This document shows positions 8,533 through 17,288 of a DNA stretch of 22,230 nt, one piece after another. Position numbers and translations under genes: made by a program. The stretch lies in the NCBI GenBank assembly GCA_900544705.1, contig UQWH01000030.1:1-22230 (forward strand), read 5' to 3'. The notes beneath the pieces are model-generated. The model saw only the letters and a program-made list of their open reading frames with translations. It was not told the DNA's origin and made no database searches. Positions within the stretch are counted from its first letter, which is position 1, and each line of letters opens with the position of its first letter. The DNA comes from an uncultured Eubacteriales bacterium (lineage in GTDB: Bacteria > Bacillota > Clostridia > Oscillospirales > Oscillospiraceae).

Positions 8533-10776
8533 ATGCGCAAACTGGCGATCTTTTCCTTTGCTCTTGCGGCGGCAGCGGCGGTCTATGTGTATCTGCTTCC
8601 TCCCAAGGTCTGCCTGATCGCGGCGGGAGTTTGCCTGCTGTGTGGGCTGGCGCTGTGCTTCCTCCGGCTGCCGCAGGCAAAGCGCGTGCGCATTGCCCTG
8701 TTCGGCCTGACGGCGGGGCTTCTGTGGAGCTTCGGCTATGAGCAGTTTCGCATCGCGCCGCTGCGGGAGTACTGCGGTGACAAAGAGGAGATCACCGTGA
8801 CCGTATGCGACTTCCCAGAAGTGACGAAATACGGCTGCCGCATTGTGGTGCGGCTGGACGGCGGCCGGATGCTCCTGTATCTGAACGGGGAGCAGACCCT
8901 GCGCCCCGGCGACACGCTGCGCTTGACAGCGAAGGTGGCGGACGTTTCCCGCGGTAGCGGAGAGGAGGAGAATCTCTACTATTCTTCCAAGGACATCCGC
9001 TTGCTCGGCTTCCAGAGAAGTGAACCGGAGATCACGACGGCGGAAAAGATACCGCTGCGTGACTATCCTACTGTGGCGGCGAAGGCTGTGCGCGAGAGGA
9101 TCACGGCGCTCTTTTCTGCGGATACGGAGGGCTTCCTGCGGGCGCTTCTGACGGGCGACCGCAGCGGGCTGACCTATGAAACAAAAAATCAGATGTCCCT
9201 TGTGGGCATTTCCCATGTGGTGGCGGTGTCCGGCCTGCACGTGTCGCTGATCGCCGGGGCGGTGCTTCTGCTGTGCTTCCGCCGCCGGCGGCTGGCGGCG
9301 GTCGTCGGGATCCCGGTCATGCTGTTCTTTGCGGCGATGCTGGGCTTCCCGGCTTCCGTCGTGCGTGCGGTCGTGATGCACGCGGTTTTGCTGCTGGCGC
9401 CGCTGTTCCGGCGCGAAAACGACGCGCCGACCTCGCTGGGCTTTGCGCTGCTCCTGCTTCTGGTCGAAAATCCGTGGGCGATCGCCAATGTCGGCTTACA
9501 GCTCTCCTTCGGCGCGACGGCGGGCATCCTGCTGTTTACGGAGCCGCTTCTGCGCTGGATGGAGCGCCGCTTTCTGCCCGGAGCGTTCCGGAAGAAGCAC
9601 CCGCGCCTGTCCGGCCTTGCGCGCGGCCTTTTCTCCATTCAGGCGATGAGCCTCGGTGCGACGGTGCTTACGCTGCCGCTGGTCGCGGCTTATTTCGGAA
9701 CGGTGTCGCTGATCGCGCTGGTGACGAATTTGCTGCTTCTGACGCTGATCGGCTATCTCTTCACCTTCGGCTGCGCGGCGGTGCTGCTGAGCTTTCTCTG
9801 GCGACCGCTGGGAGCCGCGCTTGCATGGGTGCTGGACTGGGGTATCCGGCTGGTTCTGCGCGTGATCGGGGCGCTTTCGCGCATTCCCTTTGCGGCGGTC
9901 TACACGCAGAGCGATTACATTTGCCTGTGGATCGCCGGCTTCTATGTCCTTCTGGCGATTTTTCTGCTCGGCCGCTGCCGATGCAAGCGGGTATTCTGCG
10001 CGGCGGTTGCCGCGACGCTTGCCTGCGCCGTTGCGTTTTCCATGCTGCCGGGCGATGCCGCCCTGACTTTTACTGCTTTGAATGTCGGGCAGGGGCAGTG
10101 CCTTCTTTTGCAGCCCGGCGGCCTGACGGTCGTGGTGGACTGCGGCGGCAGCTATGCCGACGATGCCGGAGAACAGCTTGCCCGCCGCCTTCTGATGCAG
10201 GGCAAAACGCAGATCGACTTCCTTGTCCTGACGCATTTTGACGAGGATCACGTCGGCGGCGTGCCGCAGCTGCTTTCCAGAATGGAGGTTGGCGCGATTC
10301 TTGCGCCCGATCAGACGGACGACGGCGGAAACCGCGAACGGATCCTTACCGCGGCGGAGGAAGCGGGCGTTGCCGTCCGGTTCGTGCGGCAGGATGTGAC
10401 GGTGGAATTTCCGACGGGACGGCTGGAGATCTTCGCGCCGGTGCGCGAGAGCGGAGACAATGACGGAATTAGTGCATTGATGTCCGTGGAAGAATATGAT
10501 ATACTGATTACCGGCGATATGGACGCGCGCTCGGAGCAGCTTCTGGCGGTGCGGCACGGACTGCACGATATTGAGGTGCTGGTGGCCGGGCACCACGGCT
10601 CGCGCTATTCCACGGGCAGCGCGCTTTTGCAGACGGTCACGCCGGAGATCGTCGTGATCAGCGTCGGGGAGAATTCCTACGGTCATCCCGCACCGGAGAC
10701 TCTGGCGCGCATTGAAGCGTCCGGTGCGCTTGCGCTGCGCACGGACGAGGTGGGAACGATCGTGATCGAGAGGTAG
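8533..10776 (+). CDS. comEC: ComEC/Rec2 family DNA-uptake channel
   Basis: ComEC is the inner-membrane channel and probable nuclease for single-stranded DNA entry during transformation. The 747-residue chain starts with two hydrophobic segments, then a DUF4131-type extracellular part. The competence domain has 'VSGLHVSLIAG' at about 233-243 and several membrane helices up to about residue 500. A C-terminal metallo-beta-lactamase-like domain has 'THFDEDHVGG' (His568, Asp570, Asp572, His573) and 'GHHGSRYSTG'. All three domains are present, so the gene looks intact. ATG 8533 has AAGGAGGG five bases upstream; a GTG at 8491 is in the preceding hairpin and is not used. No comEA or comEB precedes it here, and other competence genes must lie elsewhere if the strain is transformable. 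Confidence 0.95.
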   Translation: MRKLAIFSFALAAAAAVYVYLLPPKVCLIAAGVCLLCGLALCFLRLPQAKRVRIALFGLTAGLLWSFGYEQFRIAPLREYCGDKEEITVTVCDFPEVTKYGCRIVVRLDGGRMLLYLNGEQTLRPGDTLRLTAKVADVSRGSGEEENLYYSSKDIRLLGFQRSEPEITTAEKIPLRDYPTVAAKAVRERITALFSADTEGFLRALLTGDRSGLTYETKNQMSLVGISHVVAVSGLHVSLIAGAVLLLCFRRRRLAAVVGIPVMLFFAAMLGFPASVVRAVVMHAVLLLAPLFRRENDAPTSLGFALLLLLVENPWAIANVGLQLSFGATAGILLFTEPLLRWMERRFLPGAFRKKHPRLSGLARGLFSIQAMSLGATVLTLPLVAAYFGTVSLIALVTNLLLLTLIGYLFTFGCAAVLLSFLWRPLGAALAWVLDWGIRLVLRVIGALSRIPFAAVYTQSDYICLWIAGFYVLLAIFLLGRCRCKRVFCAAVAATLACAVAFSMLPGDAALTFTALNVGQGQCLLLQPGGLTVVVDCGGSYADDAGEQLARRLLMQGKTQIDFLVLTHFDEDHVGGVPQLLSRMEVGAILAPDQTDDGGNRERILTAAEEAGVAVRFVRQDVTVEFPTGRLEIFAPVRESGDNDGISALMSVEEYDILITGDMDARSEQLLAVRHGLHDIEVLVAGHHGSRYSTGSALLQTVTPEIVVISVGENSYGHPAPETLARIEASGALALRTDEVGTIVIER

Positions 10777-10779
10777 AAC

Positions 10780-11829
10780 ATGGCAAAAAAGACGGAAGGC
10801 ACGCAGGCCGGGTACGAACAACTGAAAAAGGACCTTGCCCAGAAGCAGCCGGGCCGTTTTTACATTTTCTACGGCGAGGAGGACTATCTGCGCCGGCACT
10901 ATCTGTCCATGCTCAAAAAGCAGCTGCTCGACGAGCTGACGGAGGATTTTAATTATCACCGCCTGACGCAGGAGAACCTGTCGGCGCAGCTTCTCTATGA
11001 CAGCATCGAGGCCATCCCCATGATGTCGGAGCGTTCACTGGTGCAGGTGGACGACGTCGACCTCTTCCTTTTGCCGGAGGCGGAGCGGAACAAAATTGCG
11101 GAAACGCTCTCCGACCTCCCGGACTACTGCTGTCTGGTGCTGACCTACAGCGCAACCGAGTTCAAGCCGGATAAACGCATGAAAAAGCTCTGGGATGTGA
11201 TGCAGAAAAACGCCGTGCAGGTGGAATTCCGCTATCAGTCCGAGCGCGACCTGAAGGCGTGGGTCGTCCGGCACTTTCGGGCGAAAAACAAGACGATCTC
11301 CCCGCAGACCTGCGACTATCTCCTGCGCTACTGCGGCGTTTCCATGACGCATCTGGATATGGAGATCGAAAAGCTCTGCGCCTATTCTGAGGCAGGCGAG
11401 ATCGTGCAGGCGGACATCGACGCGGTCGCGGAGCCGACAATGGAGGCCGTGGTGTTTGAGATCACGGACGCGATGGGGCAGCGGGATTTTTCCAGAGCGC
11501 TGCAACGGCTGGACGTGATGTTCAAGCTCCAGCCGGAGGCGATCCCCATTCTGGCCGCCATCGGCAATCAGATGCGCCGGCTCAATGCGGCGAAAACGCT
11601 GATGAACGCGGGAAAAACGGCGGACGATCTGGCACAGCTCTATTCGCTGGCGCCCTTTGCCGCTAACAAGACGATGTCGCAGGCGCGGCGGCTGTCCGAG
11701 CGGTTTTGCAGCCGGGCGGTGCTGCTGTGCAGCGATACGGATTTCAAGCTCAAACGCTCCTATGACGACCCCAAGCGTCTGCTGGAGATGCTGATCCTGA
11801 CGCTTGCCGAGGAGGCGCGCCATGATTAA
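10780..11829 (+). CDS. holA: DNA polymerase III subunit delta
   Basis: The delta subunit opens the sliding clamp during loading at the replication fork. The 349-residue chain has the usual N-terminal 'GRFYIFYGEEDYLRR' text at about residues 26-40 and lacks Walker motifs, as expected for delta as opposed to DnaX. The C-terminal third is helical and should be the clamp-loader collar. The gene starts three bases after the comEC stop, a pairing that is widely conserved in Firmicutes. It overlaps the next gene by eight bases. Confidence 0.93.
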   Translation: MAKKTEGTQAGYEQLKKDLAQKQPGRFYIFYGEEDYLRRHYLSMLKKQLLDELTEDFNYHRLTQENLSAQLLYDSIEAIPMMSERSLVQVDDVDLFLLPEAERNKIAETLSDLPDYCCLVLTYSATEFKPDKRMKKLWDVMQKNAVQVEFRYQSERDLKAWVVRHFRAKNKTISPQTCDYLLRYCGVSMTHLDMEIEKLCAYSEAGEIVQADIDAVAEPTMEAVVFEITDAMGQRDFSRALQRLDVMFKLQPEAIPILAAIGNQMRRLNAAKTLMNAGKTADDLAQLYSLAPFAANKTMSQARRLSERFCSRAVLLCSDTDFKLKRSYDDPKRLLEMLILTLAEEARHD

Positions 11830-12412
11830 GCTGCGGCAGGCGATCGTCGTCGAGGGGCGGTATGATAAAAATATGCTGCGCCAGCTCGTCGATGCTCCGG
11901 TGTTTGAAACGAACGGCTTCGGCGTGATGAAAAACAAAGAGCTCGTGAGCCTCCTGCGCATGACGGCGGAGCGCCGCGGACTGATCGTCCTGACGGATTC
12001 GGACGGCGCGGGCTTTGTCATCCGCAATTATCTCAAGCGTGTGCTGCCGAAAAAGGGCGTGCTGCACGCCTACATCCCGGATGTCTACGGCAAGGAACGC
12101 CGCAAGGAGCATCCGGGCAAGGAGGGCAAGCTGGGCGTCGAGGGGATGCCGCCGGAGGTGCTTTTGCAGGCGCTGCGCGACGCAGGCGCGGAGGCGGAGC
12201 CGGACGCGCTCCGCCGGACGGAGCTGATCACCAAGGCCGATCTCTGCGCCGCGGGCTATTCCGGCGGAACGGACAGCGCGGCGCGGCGTGCGGCGCTTCT
12301 GAAGACGCTGCGCCTGCCGGAGCATATGAGCAGCAACGCGCTTCTGGACGCGCTGAACGTCCTGATGACAAGAGAAGATTTTTTGTGCAACTACGGAGAA
12401 CACAATGGTTGA
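11822..12412 (+). CDS. rnmV: Ribonuclease M5 (Toprim-domain nuclease)
   Basis: RNase M5 makes the final cuts that mature 5S rRNA in low-GC Gram-positive bacteria. The 196-residue product has the Toprim catalytic signature: Glu11 in 'VVEGRYD' and the Asp59/Asp61 pair in 'LTDSDGAG'. The length and the C-terminal part (about 110-190, 'ITKADLCAAGYSGG') fit the RNase M5 type with its DUF4093-like tail. The start is ATG 11822, with GAGGAGG six bases upstream and inside holA; a TTG 18 bases earlier is less likely. The first eight bases overlap holA. In Bacillus the gene neighbours ksgA, which is not seen here. Confidence 0.88.
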   Translation: MIKLRQAIVVEGRYDKNMLRQLVDAPVFETNGFGVMKNKELVSLLRMTAERRGLIVLTDSDGAGFVIRNYLKRVLPKKGVLHAYIPDVYGKERRKEHPGKEGKLGVEGMPPEVLLQALRDAGAEAEPDALRRTELITKADLCAAGYSGGTDSAARRAALLKTLRLPEHMSSNALLDALNVLMTREDFLCNYGEHNG

Positions 12413-14276
12413 TATTTCGGTAAAGGATCTGGTCAAATCCTTTGAAGTGGGCAGCGTCCTGCTCGACGGACTGAGCTTCGACATCCACGAGGGCGAGTGC
12501 GTCGGCATTATGGGGCGCAACGGCTGCGGCAAGACGACGCTGTTTCGCCTGCTGACCGGCGAGATCACGCCGGACAGCGGCGAGATCATGATCGCTGCAG
12601 GGAAAAAGCTGGGGCTGATCTCCCAGATTCCGCATTACCCGGCGGGCTATACGGTGGACGACGTTCTGGCGACGGCTTTCGCGCCCCTGCAGGCGATGAA
12701 GCGCCGGATGGAGGAATTGGAGCATCAGATGGCCGAGTCGGCGGACAAGGCCGTTCTGAATGAATACGACCGCCTGTCGAGCGCCTATCAGACGGGCGGC
12801 GGTTACGAGCAGGCCACGCAGACCGACAAGATCTGCAACGGCCTCGGCATCCCGCAGGCCATGCGGCCGCAGGAATTCGACCGCCTCTCCGGCGGCGAAA
12901 AGACGCGCGTCAATCTTGCGCGCCTGCTGCTGGAAAAGACGGATATTCTGCTGCTGGACGAGCCGACGAATCACCTCGACCTGCGCAGCGTCGAGTGGCT
13001 GGAGGCTTATATCAAGAAATTCAAGGGAACCGTCCTGACGATCTCCCACGACCGCTATTTCATTGATCAGGTGGTCGACCGCATCATTGAGATCCAAGCG
13101 GGCAAGGCGGAATTCTACAGCGGGAACTACACATTCTATTTGCAGGAGAAGCAGGAACGCTTCAATACGCAGCTCAAGCAATACGAGGCCGAGCAGGCGA
13201 AGCTCAAGCAGCTCGGCTTCACGCTCGAGCGCATGAAGGGCTGGGGCATCAACAACCGCGTGCTCTACCGCCGCGCGATGTCCATCCAGCACCGCATGGA
13301 GCGCATCGAAAAGACCGAGCGCCCGACGAAGGAAAAGACCCTGCGCGCCCGCTTCGGAGAAAAGGATTTCCACGGGGACGAGGTCCTGACCGTCAAGGGA
13401 CTGGGCAAGCGCTTCGGCGACCGGGTGCTGTTTTCCAATGTGGATCTACAGGTCACGGGCGGAGAGCGCATCGCGCTGCTGGGCGACAACGGCACCGGCA
13501 AGACGACCTTTCTGCGCGTGCTGCTGGGCGAGGAGCCGGGTGAGGGGAAGATCCGCTTCGGCCCTTCCGTCAAATACGGCTATCTGCCGCAGGTCATCCA
13601 TTTCGATCATCCCGAGCGCACGCTCTACGACACCATGCTCTATGAGAAAAACTGCACGCCGCAGGTCGCGCGCGATCGCCTCGGCGCCTTCCTCTTTTCC
13701 GGGGAGGACGTATTCAAGACGGTCGGCACGCTGTCCGGCGGAGAGCAGTCGCGCCTGCGGCTGTGTATGCTGATGGACGACAAGATCAATCTGCTGATCC
13801 TCGACGAGCCGACGAACCATCTGGACGTGGCCTCGCGCGAGTGGATCGAATGTGCGATTGAGGACTACGAGGGGACGCTGATTTTCGTTTCCCACGACCG
13901 CTATTTTGTCGACAAGTTTGCCACGCGCGTGTGGGAGCTGGAAAACGGCGGCATCCGCGACTATCCCTGCGGCTATGCGAAGTACCGCTCCATCAAGGAA
14001 CACGAGGCCATGCAGCGTCCGGCCGAGAAAAAAGAAAAAGCGCCGAAGACTGCCCGCATCCTGCCGGAAAAGGAATTGCAGAAGCTGGTGCGCCGGCTGG
14101 AACGGGAGATCGGCGTGCAGGAGCAGACCGTGGCGGAGCTGGATAAGGCACTGGAGGCCGCGTCTGCGGACTATCAGGAGCTGATGCGCCTGACGGCAGA
14201 GCGCGAAGCGGCGGAAGTAAAACTGGAAGAACTTATGACGCAGTGGGAAGCCGCTGCGTCACAGATCGAAGAATAA
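12405..14276 (+). CDS. ABC-F family ATPase, ribosome-associated type
   Basis: ABC-F proteins have two ATPase domains and no membrane part, and act on the ribosome E-site region as translation factors or antibiotic-protection proteins. The 623-residue chain has Walker A at 37-45 (GRNGCGKTT) and 360-368 (GDNGTGKTT). Two signature motifs (LSGGEKTRV and LSGGEQSRL) and two DEPTNHLD Walker B sites are also present. The inter-domain linker at about 235-300 is rich in Lys, Gln and Arg. A C-terminal coiled coil covers about 550-620. The features fit the housekeeping YdiF/Uup-like group better than a dedicated resistance protein, but subfamily calling needs a tree. It overlaps rnmV by eight bases. Confidence 0.92.
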   Translation: MVDISVKDLVKSFEVGSVLLDGLSFDIHEGECVGIMGRNGCGKTTLFRLLTGEITPDSGEIMIAAGKKLGLISQIPHYPAGYTVDDVLATAFAPLQAMKRRMEELEHQMAESADKAVLNEYDRLSSAYQTGGGYEQATQTDKICNGLGIPQAMRPQEFDRLSGGEKTRVNLARLLLEKTDILLLDEPTNHLDLRSVEWLEAYIKKFKGTVLTISHDRYFIDQVVDRIIEIQAGKAEFYSGNYTFYLQEKQERFNTQLKQYEAEQAKLKQLGFTLERMKGWGINNRVLYRRAMSIQHRMERIEKTERPTKEKTLRARFGEKDFHGDEVLTVKGLGKRFGDRVLFSNVDLQVTGGERIALLGDNGTGKTTFLRVLLGEEPGEGKIRFGPSVKYGYLPQVIHFDHPERTLYDTMLYEKNCTPQVARDRLGAFLFSGEDVFKTVGTLSGGEQSRLRLCMLMDDKINLLILDEPTNHLDVASREWIECAIEDYEGTLIFVSHDRYFVDKFATRVWELENGGIRDYPCGYAKYRSIKEHEAMQRPAEKKEKAPKTARILPEKELQKLVRRLEREIGVQEQTVAELDKALEAASADYQELMRLTAEREAAEVKLEELMTQWEAAASQIEE

Positions 14277-14288
14277 AGGAGAATTGCC

Positions 14289-15113
14289 ATGAGTGAAAAT
14301 TGCAGCGGCAACTGTGCAAGCTGCGGCGAAAGCTGCGGAGAGCGCAAGCAGGAGAGTCTGCTTGCAGAGCTGAATGAACGGTCGAAGGTCAAAAAGGTCA
14401 TTGCCGTCGTGTCCGGCAAGGGCGGCGTCGGCAAGAGCACGGTCACGGCCATGCTGGCTGCCGCGGTGCAGCGCCGCGGCCTGCGGGCCGCGATCCTGGA
14501 CGCGGACATCACCGGCCCGTCCATCCCGAAGGCCTTCGGCGTGGAGGAGTGTGCGGGGGCGGAGGAAGGCTGCCTGCATCCGGCCGTCAGCAAGACCGGC
14601 ATCCAGATCATGTCCATCAACCTGCTGCTGGACAACGCCAGCGACCCCGTGCTGTGGCGCGGGCCGATCATCGCGGGCGCGGTCAAGCAGTTCTGGACGG
14701 ACGTCGTCTGGGAGGACGTGGACTATATGTTCGTTGATATGCCTCCCGGAACGGGCGATGTGCCGCTGACGGTGTTCCAGTCCCTGCCCATCGACGGCGT
14801 GATCATCGTCACCTCGCCGCAGGAGCTGGTTTCCATGATCGTCGGCAAGGCCGTGCGCATGGCCAATATGATGCAGGTGCCGGTGCTGGGTCTGGTGGAG
14901 AACTACAGCTACTTCCGCTGCCCGGACTGCGGCAGAGAGCATGCGATCTTTGGCGAGAGCCATCTGGCGGAAACCGCGATGAAATACCATCTGCCGGTGC
15001 TGGCGCGGCTGCCCATCGACCCGAACGTCGCCAAGGCCTGCGACTCCGGCAATGCGGAATCGCTCACCTGCGAGGAGCTGGAGCCGGTTCTGGCCGCAGT
15101 GCTTTCCAAATAG
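14289..15113 (+). CDS. mrp: Mrp/Nbp35-type P-loop ATPase, Fe-S carrier
   Basis: Proteins of this family bind and pass on [4Fe-4S] clusters in the cytoplasm. The 274-residue chain has a deviant Walker A, GKGGVGKST, at 43-51 and 'DADITGPSIPKAFG' and 'DMPPGTGDVPLTV' as later nucleotide-binding segments. Two cysteines, Cys211 and Cys214 (CPDC), form the usual cluster-bridging site of the dimer. In addition the first 20 residues hold four cysteines (5, 9, 12 and 16), resembling the N-terminal cluster site of eukaryotic Nbp35. AAGGAG lies seven bases upstream, and the gene follows the ABC-F gene by 12 bases as the last member of the operon. The Fe-S serine dehydratase at the left of the window is one possible client. 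Confidence 0.93.
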   Translation: MSENCSGNCASCGESCGERKQESLLAELNERSKVKKVIAVVSGKGGVGKSTVTAMLAAAVQRRGLRAAILDADITGPSIPKAFGVEECAGAEEGCLHPAVSKTGIQIMSINLLLDNASDPVLWRGPIIAGAVKQFWTDVVWEDVDYMFVDMPPGTGDVPLTVFQSLPIDGVIIVTSPQELVSMIVGKAVRMANMMQVPVLGLVENYSYFRCPDCGREHAIFGESHLAETAMKYHLPVLARLPIDPNVAKACDSGNAESLTCEELEPVLAAVLSK

Positions 15114-15161
15114 ATTTCGAATTTCAAAACCAGCATACAGGCTTTATTTACAATTATGCAA

Positions 15162-15196
15162 GCAAAGCGGAGATGCCGTCGGCATCTCCGCTTTGC
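15162..15196. terminator. Perfect 16-bp hairpin between convergent genes
   Basis: GCAAAGCGGAGATGCC (15162-15177) and its exact complement (15181-15196) enclose the 3-base loop GTC. It lies 48 bases after the mrp stop. A run of U is absent on both strands, so termination would rest on the very stable stem; transcripts from both sides meet here. Confidence 0.6.
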
Positions 15197-15221
15197 GCAG
15201 ACTGTCAAAAAACCCATCCAG

Positions 15222-15363
15222 CCGAAAGTTTCGGAGGGAAGAATAGTGTGAAAGGGAACCGTCACACCGAGCCGCAGCGAGGCGTTTCGGAGCGCAACCG
15301 CCGCAAAGCGGCGGCACTTAGCGCGGAGATGAGTTCCCTTTCGCGTTCAATAACCCGCTTTGC
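15222..15363. repeat. Inverted-repeat-rich intergenic element
   Basis: This stretch has several nested palindromes: CCGAA/TTCGG at 15222-15234; GTGTGA (15246-15251) with TCACAC (15262-15267); GAAAGGGAA (15250-15258) with TTCCCTTTC (15334-15342); and CCGCCGC/GCGGCGG near 15298-15314. The first arm of the third pair overlaps the first arm of the second, so two folds exclude each other. It carries no ORF worth reporting. It has the appearance of a REP- or MITE-like non-coding repeat; copies elsewhere in the genome cannot be checked here. Confidence 0.5.
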
Positions 15364-15364
15364 G

Positions 15365-17092
15365 TCACGGCTGGGGAGAAGAGAACGATTGCTCCGGGAG
15401 CAGGATATCGGCAAGCTCTTCCGAAAGTGCCGTGATCCTTCCTTTTTCAAAGATGTTATCCAGCCCAGCTGACCTCAGCGCTGTGAGAAAACCGGTTCCG
15501 GCAGGAAGTTGTGCGATCGCGAGGTACTGCTCTACGCTTTGCCGGAAATCTTCTCTTGATTTTACAAAAAGCTCAAATGCGGCAAGTGAGGATGTGGCAT
15601 AGCCGATGTAATAGAAAGGCTGCTGAAACACGTGAGGGATTGCCGTCCAGGCGTCTTCCGTTTTGCCGAGAGGCTGTGCGTATTTCTCGTTAGCCGCCGA
15701 CCAGATATCATCGAGCTTTTCAAGCGTCAGATCGGGTGCCGTATAGCAGAGATATTCCGCCTCATTTACTGCAAAGCCCTTTGGCACAGACCGCATGATC
15801 TGAAATACTGTGCTTTGTGCCAGCGCTCTTCCGTACTCTTCATTATATGCGTCATAATAGTCATAGCACAGAAGCTGGAGCCCCTGCGACATAATCTCCT
15901 CGACATCCATCACCAGATTTGGGTCAAAGGCATCGCCTGCTCTGTAATAGAGGGCATTGTAGTGTCCGAATTCGTGAAGGATTGTTTTGTAATCGGACAC
16001 CTTATTCTGCGGGTTTATAAAAATATAGGCGTCATGATAGGAGGGCAGAGCCACCGTGTAGTCTGATTGCCCCTTCGTATCGGAGAATTCTACATCATAG
16101 AGCCTGTTTCGAATCAGATGCTCCAGCGATTCGACCAGCTTTGGAGAGATATTTTCAATGCACCCTTTGAGCTTTGAAAACTTCACTTCGCCGCTGTCAT
16201 GGTTTTCTTTATATGCGTCATAAACAACATCCTTGGTGACCATTCTGACATAGGCGCGATAGACGGGAATGAAGCCGGTGACGACCTCGCTTTCAATCCC
16301 CCTGATGTCCTCAATGGTATAATCCCGCCCCTTTCCCTTGGAATAGGCATAGCTTGCATAGTTTTCATGCCCGCGCAGGCGGGCGTAGGCGTTATTGGCG
16401 TTGACAAGCTCGATGTACAGCTCCTTGAAGGCCAGACTGTCCGCGCCCTGCCGGGCGAGTGTGTCATAGGTTCGCTCAAGCTCCCGGATCCTTGCTTTCA
16501 GCGCATTCTCCTCCTCGGTAACCGTGGCTGCCGCTTCAAACTTATCCGCAAGTACATCCCCAATCTGCATGCGGAGCGTGTCGGCATAGGCGGTTGAAAA
16601 GACGGAACGGAACAGCTGAACGCTTTTGCTGTATACACTGCTGTAGGAGCTTTGCATGGAGGAATAGCGCTCGGCAAGCTCTCCGTTTGAAACGTCCTGA
16701 TCATAATCGTACAGCGCGAGCGCCGCGTCGGTCTTGCTGTCTTGGAGAAGATCATTTATGATCTCGTACAGCTCGCCGATTCGCTCTGCATTCCCATCAG
16801 ATTCCAAAAGTGCAGCGAATTCTTGATATGCACTGTCATATGCTGCGCTGTCAAAACTGTTCCGGGAGCGCTCTTCAAGGGGAACGTCGAAATGCGGAAC
16901 GCTCACGGACGCATCCTGATTCACCGGGAACGTCGATTCAGACGGAGCCGTTGTTTCCGGCTCCGAGGGAGTCGTTGGATTCGGTTCGGGAAAACCGGGG
17001 AATTTGGGGAGCAGTCCGCACCCGGTCAGGCCGTACAAAAGCGTGAGGCACAAAAGAAAAGCGGCCGTTTTTGTGAGGAACGTTTTTATCAT
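15365..17092 (-). CDS. Lipoprotein M3-family metallopeptidase (oligoendopeptidase F-like)
   Basis: The 575-residue product starts with a lipoprotein signal and lipobox (LTGC, Cys25), then a Pro/Thr/Glu-rich spacer to about residue 60. It should therefore be tethered to the outer face of the membrane. The peptidase part carries HEFGH at 373-377, and Glu399 within 'EEIMSQ' aligns with the third zinc ligand of thimet-type M3 enzymes (EAPSQ). The helical region 80-340 fits the M3 fold. Family members usually cut short peptides in the cytoplasm, so an exported one suggests peptide scavenging or signal-peptide breakdown outside. The start is set by AGAAGGAG five bases upstream; an open frame continuing 47 codons further lacks a ribosome site. 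It is the last gene of the leftward cluster, 196 bases behind its neighbour. Confidence 0.85.
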   Translation of the reverse strand: MIKTFLTKTAAFLLCLTLLYGLTGCGLLPKFPGFPEPNPTTPSEPETTAPSESTFPVNQDASVSVPHFDVPLEERSRNSFDSAAYDSAYQEFAALLESDGNAERIGELYEIINDLLQDSKTDAALALYDYDQDVSNGELAERYSSMQSSYSSVYSKSVQLFRSVFSTAYADTLRMQIGDVLADKFEAAATVTEEENALKARIRELERTYDTLARQGADSLAFKELYIELVNANNAYARLRGHENYASYAYSKGKGRDYTIEDIRGIESEVVTGFIPVYRAYVRMVTKDVVYDAYKENHDSGEVKFSKLKGCIENISPKLVESLEHLIRNRLYDVEFSDTKGQSDYTVALPSYHDAYIFINPQNKVSDYKTILHEFGHYNALYYRAGDAFDPNLVMDVEEIMSQGLQLLCYDYYDAYNEEYGRALAQSTVFQIMRSVPKGFAVNEAEYLCYTAPDLTLEKLDDIWSAANEKYAQPLGKTEDAWTAIPHVFQQPFYYIGYATSSLAAFELFVKSREDFRQSVEQYLAIAQLPAGTGFLTALRSAGLDNIFEKGRITALSEELADILLPEQSFSSPQP

Positions 17093-17182
17093 GGTGTCTC
17101 CTTCTCCCTCCGTGGCTGTATGTAATGGACGCTGTTGTTTTTTCACTTGTTCCGCGAAAAATATAAAATGACGTTTTGCTGG

Positions 17183-17219
17183 AAAGAGGCCTGCCGGAGC
17201 AAGCCTCTTTTTCTTTTTG
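17183..17219. terminator. Hairpin with U tract on the + strand
   Basis: AAAGAGGC (17183-17190) pairs with GCCTCTTT (17203-17210). On the + strand TTCTTTTTG follows, the classical form, although no rightward gene precedes it. On the - strand, where it would end the transcript of the gene at 17289, the stem ends in CTCTTT and then CCAGC. It may work in both directions or have been inverted. Confidence 0.5.
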
Positions 17220-17288
17220 AAAGATGGAATCAATGCGTTCGGCAGCGAGCCTACAAAATCATCAAGGAGCCGTCCGACCGGAGAAGTT

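Noticed and set aside
9496..10959. Open frame of 487 codons opposite comEC and holA
   Set aside because: It spans two certain genes on the other strand and shows biased, repetitive composition only.
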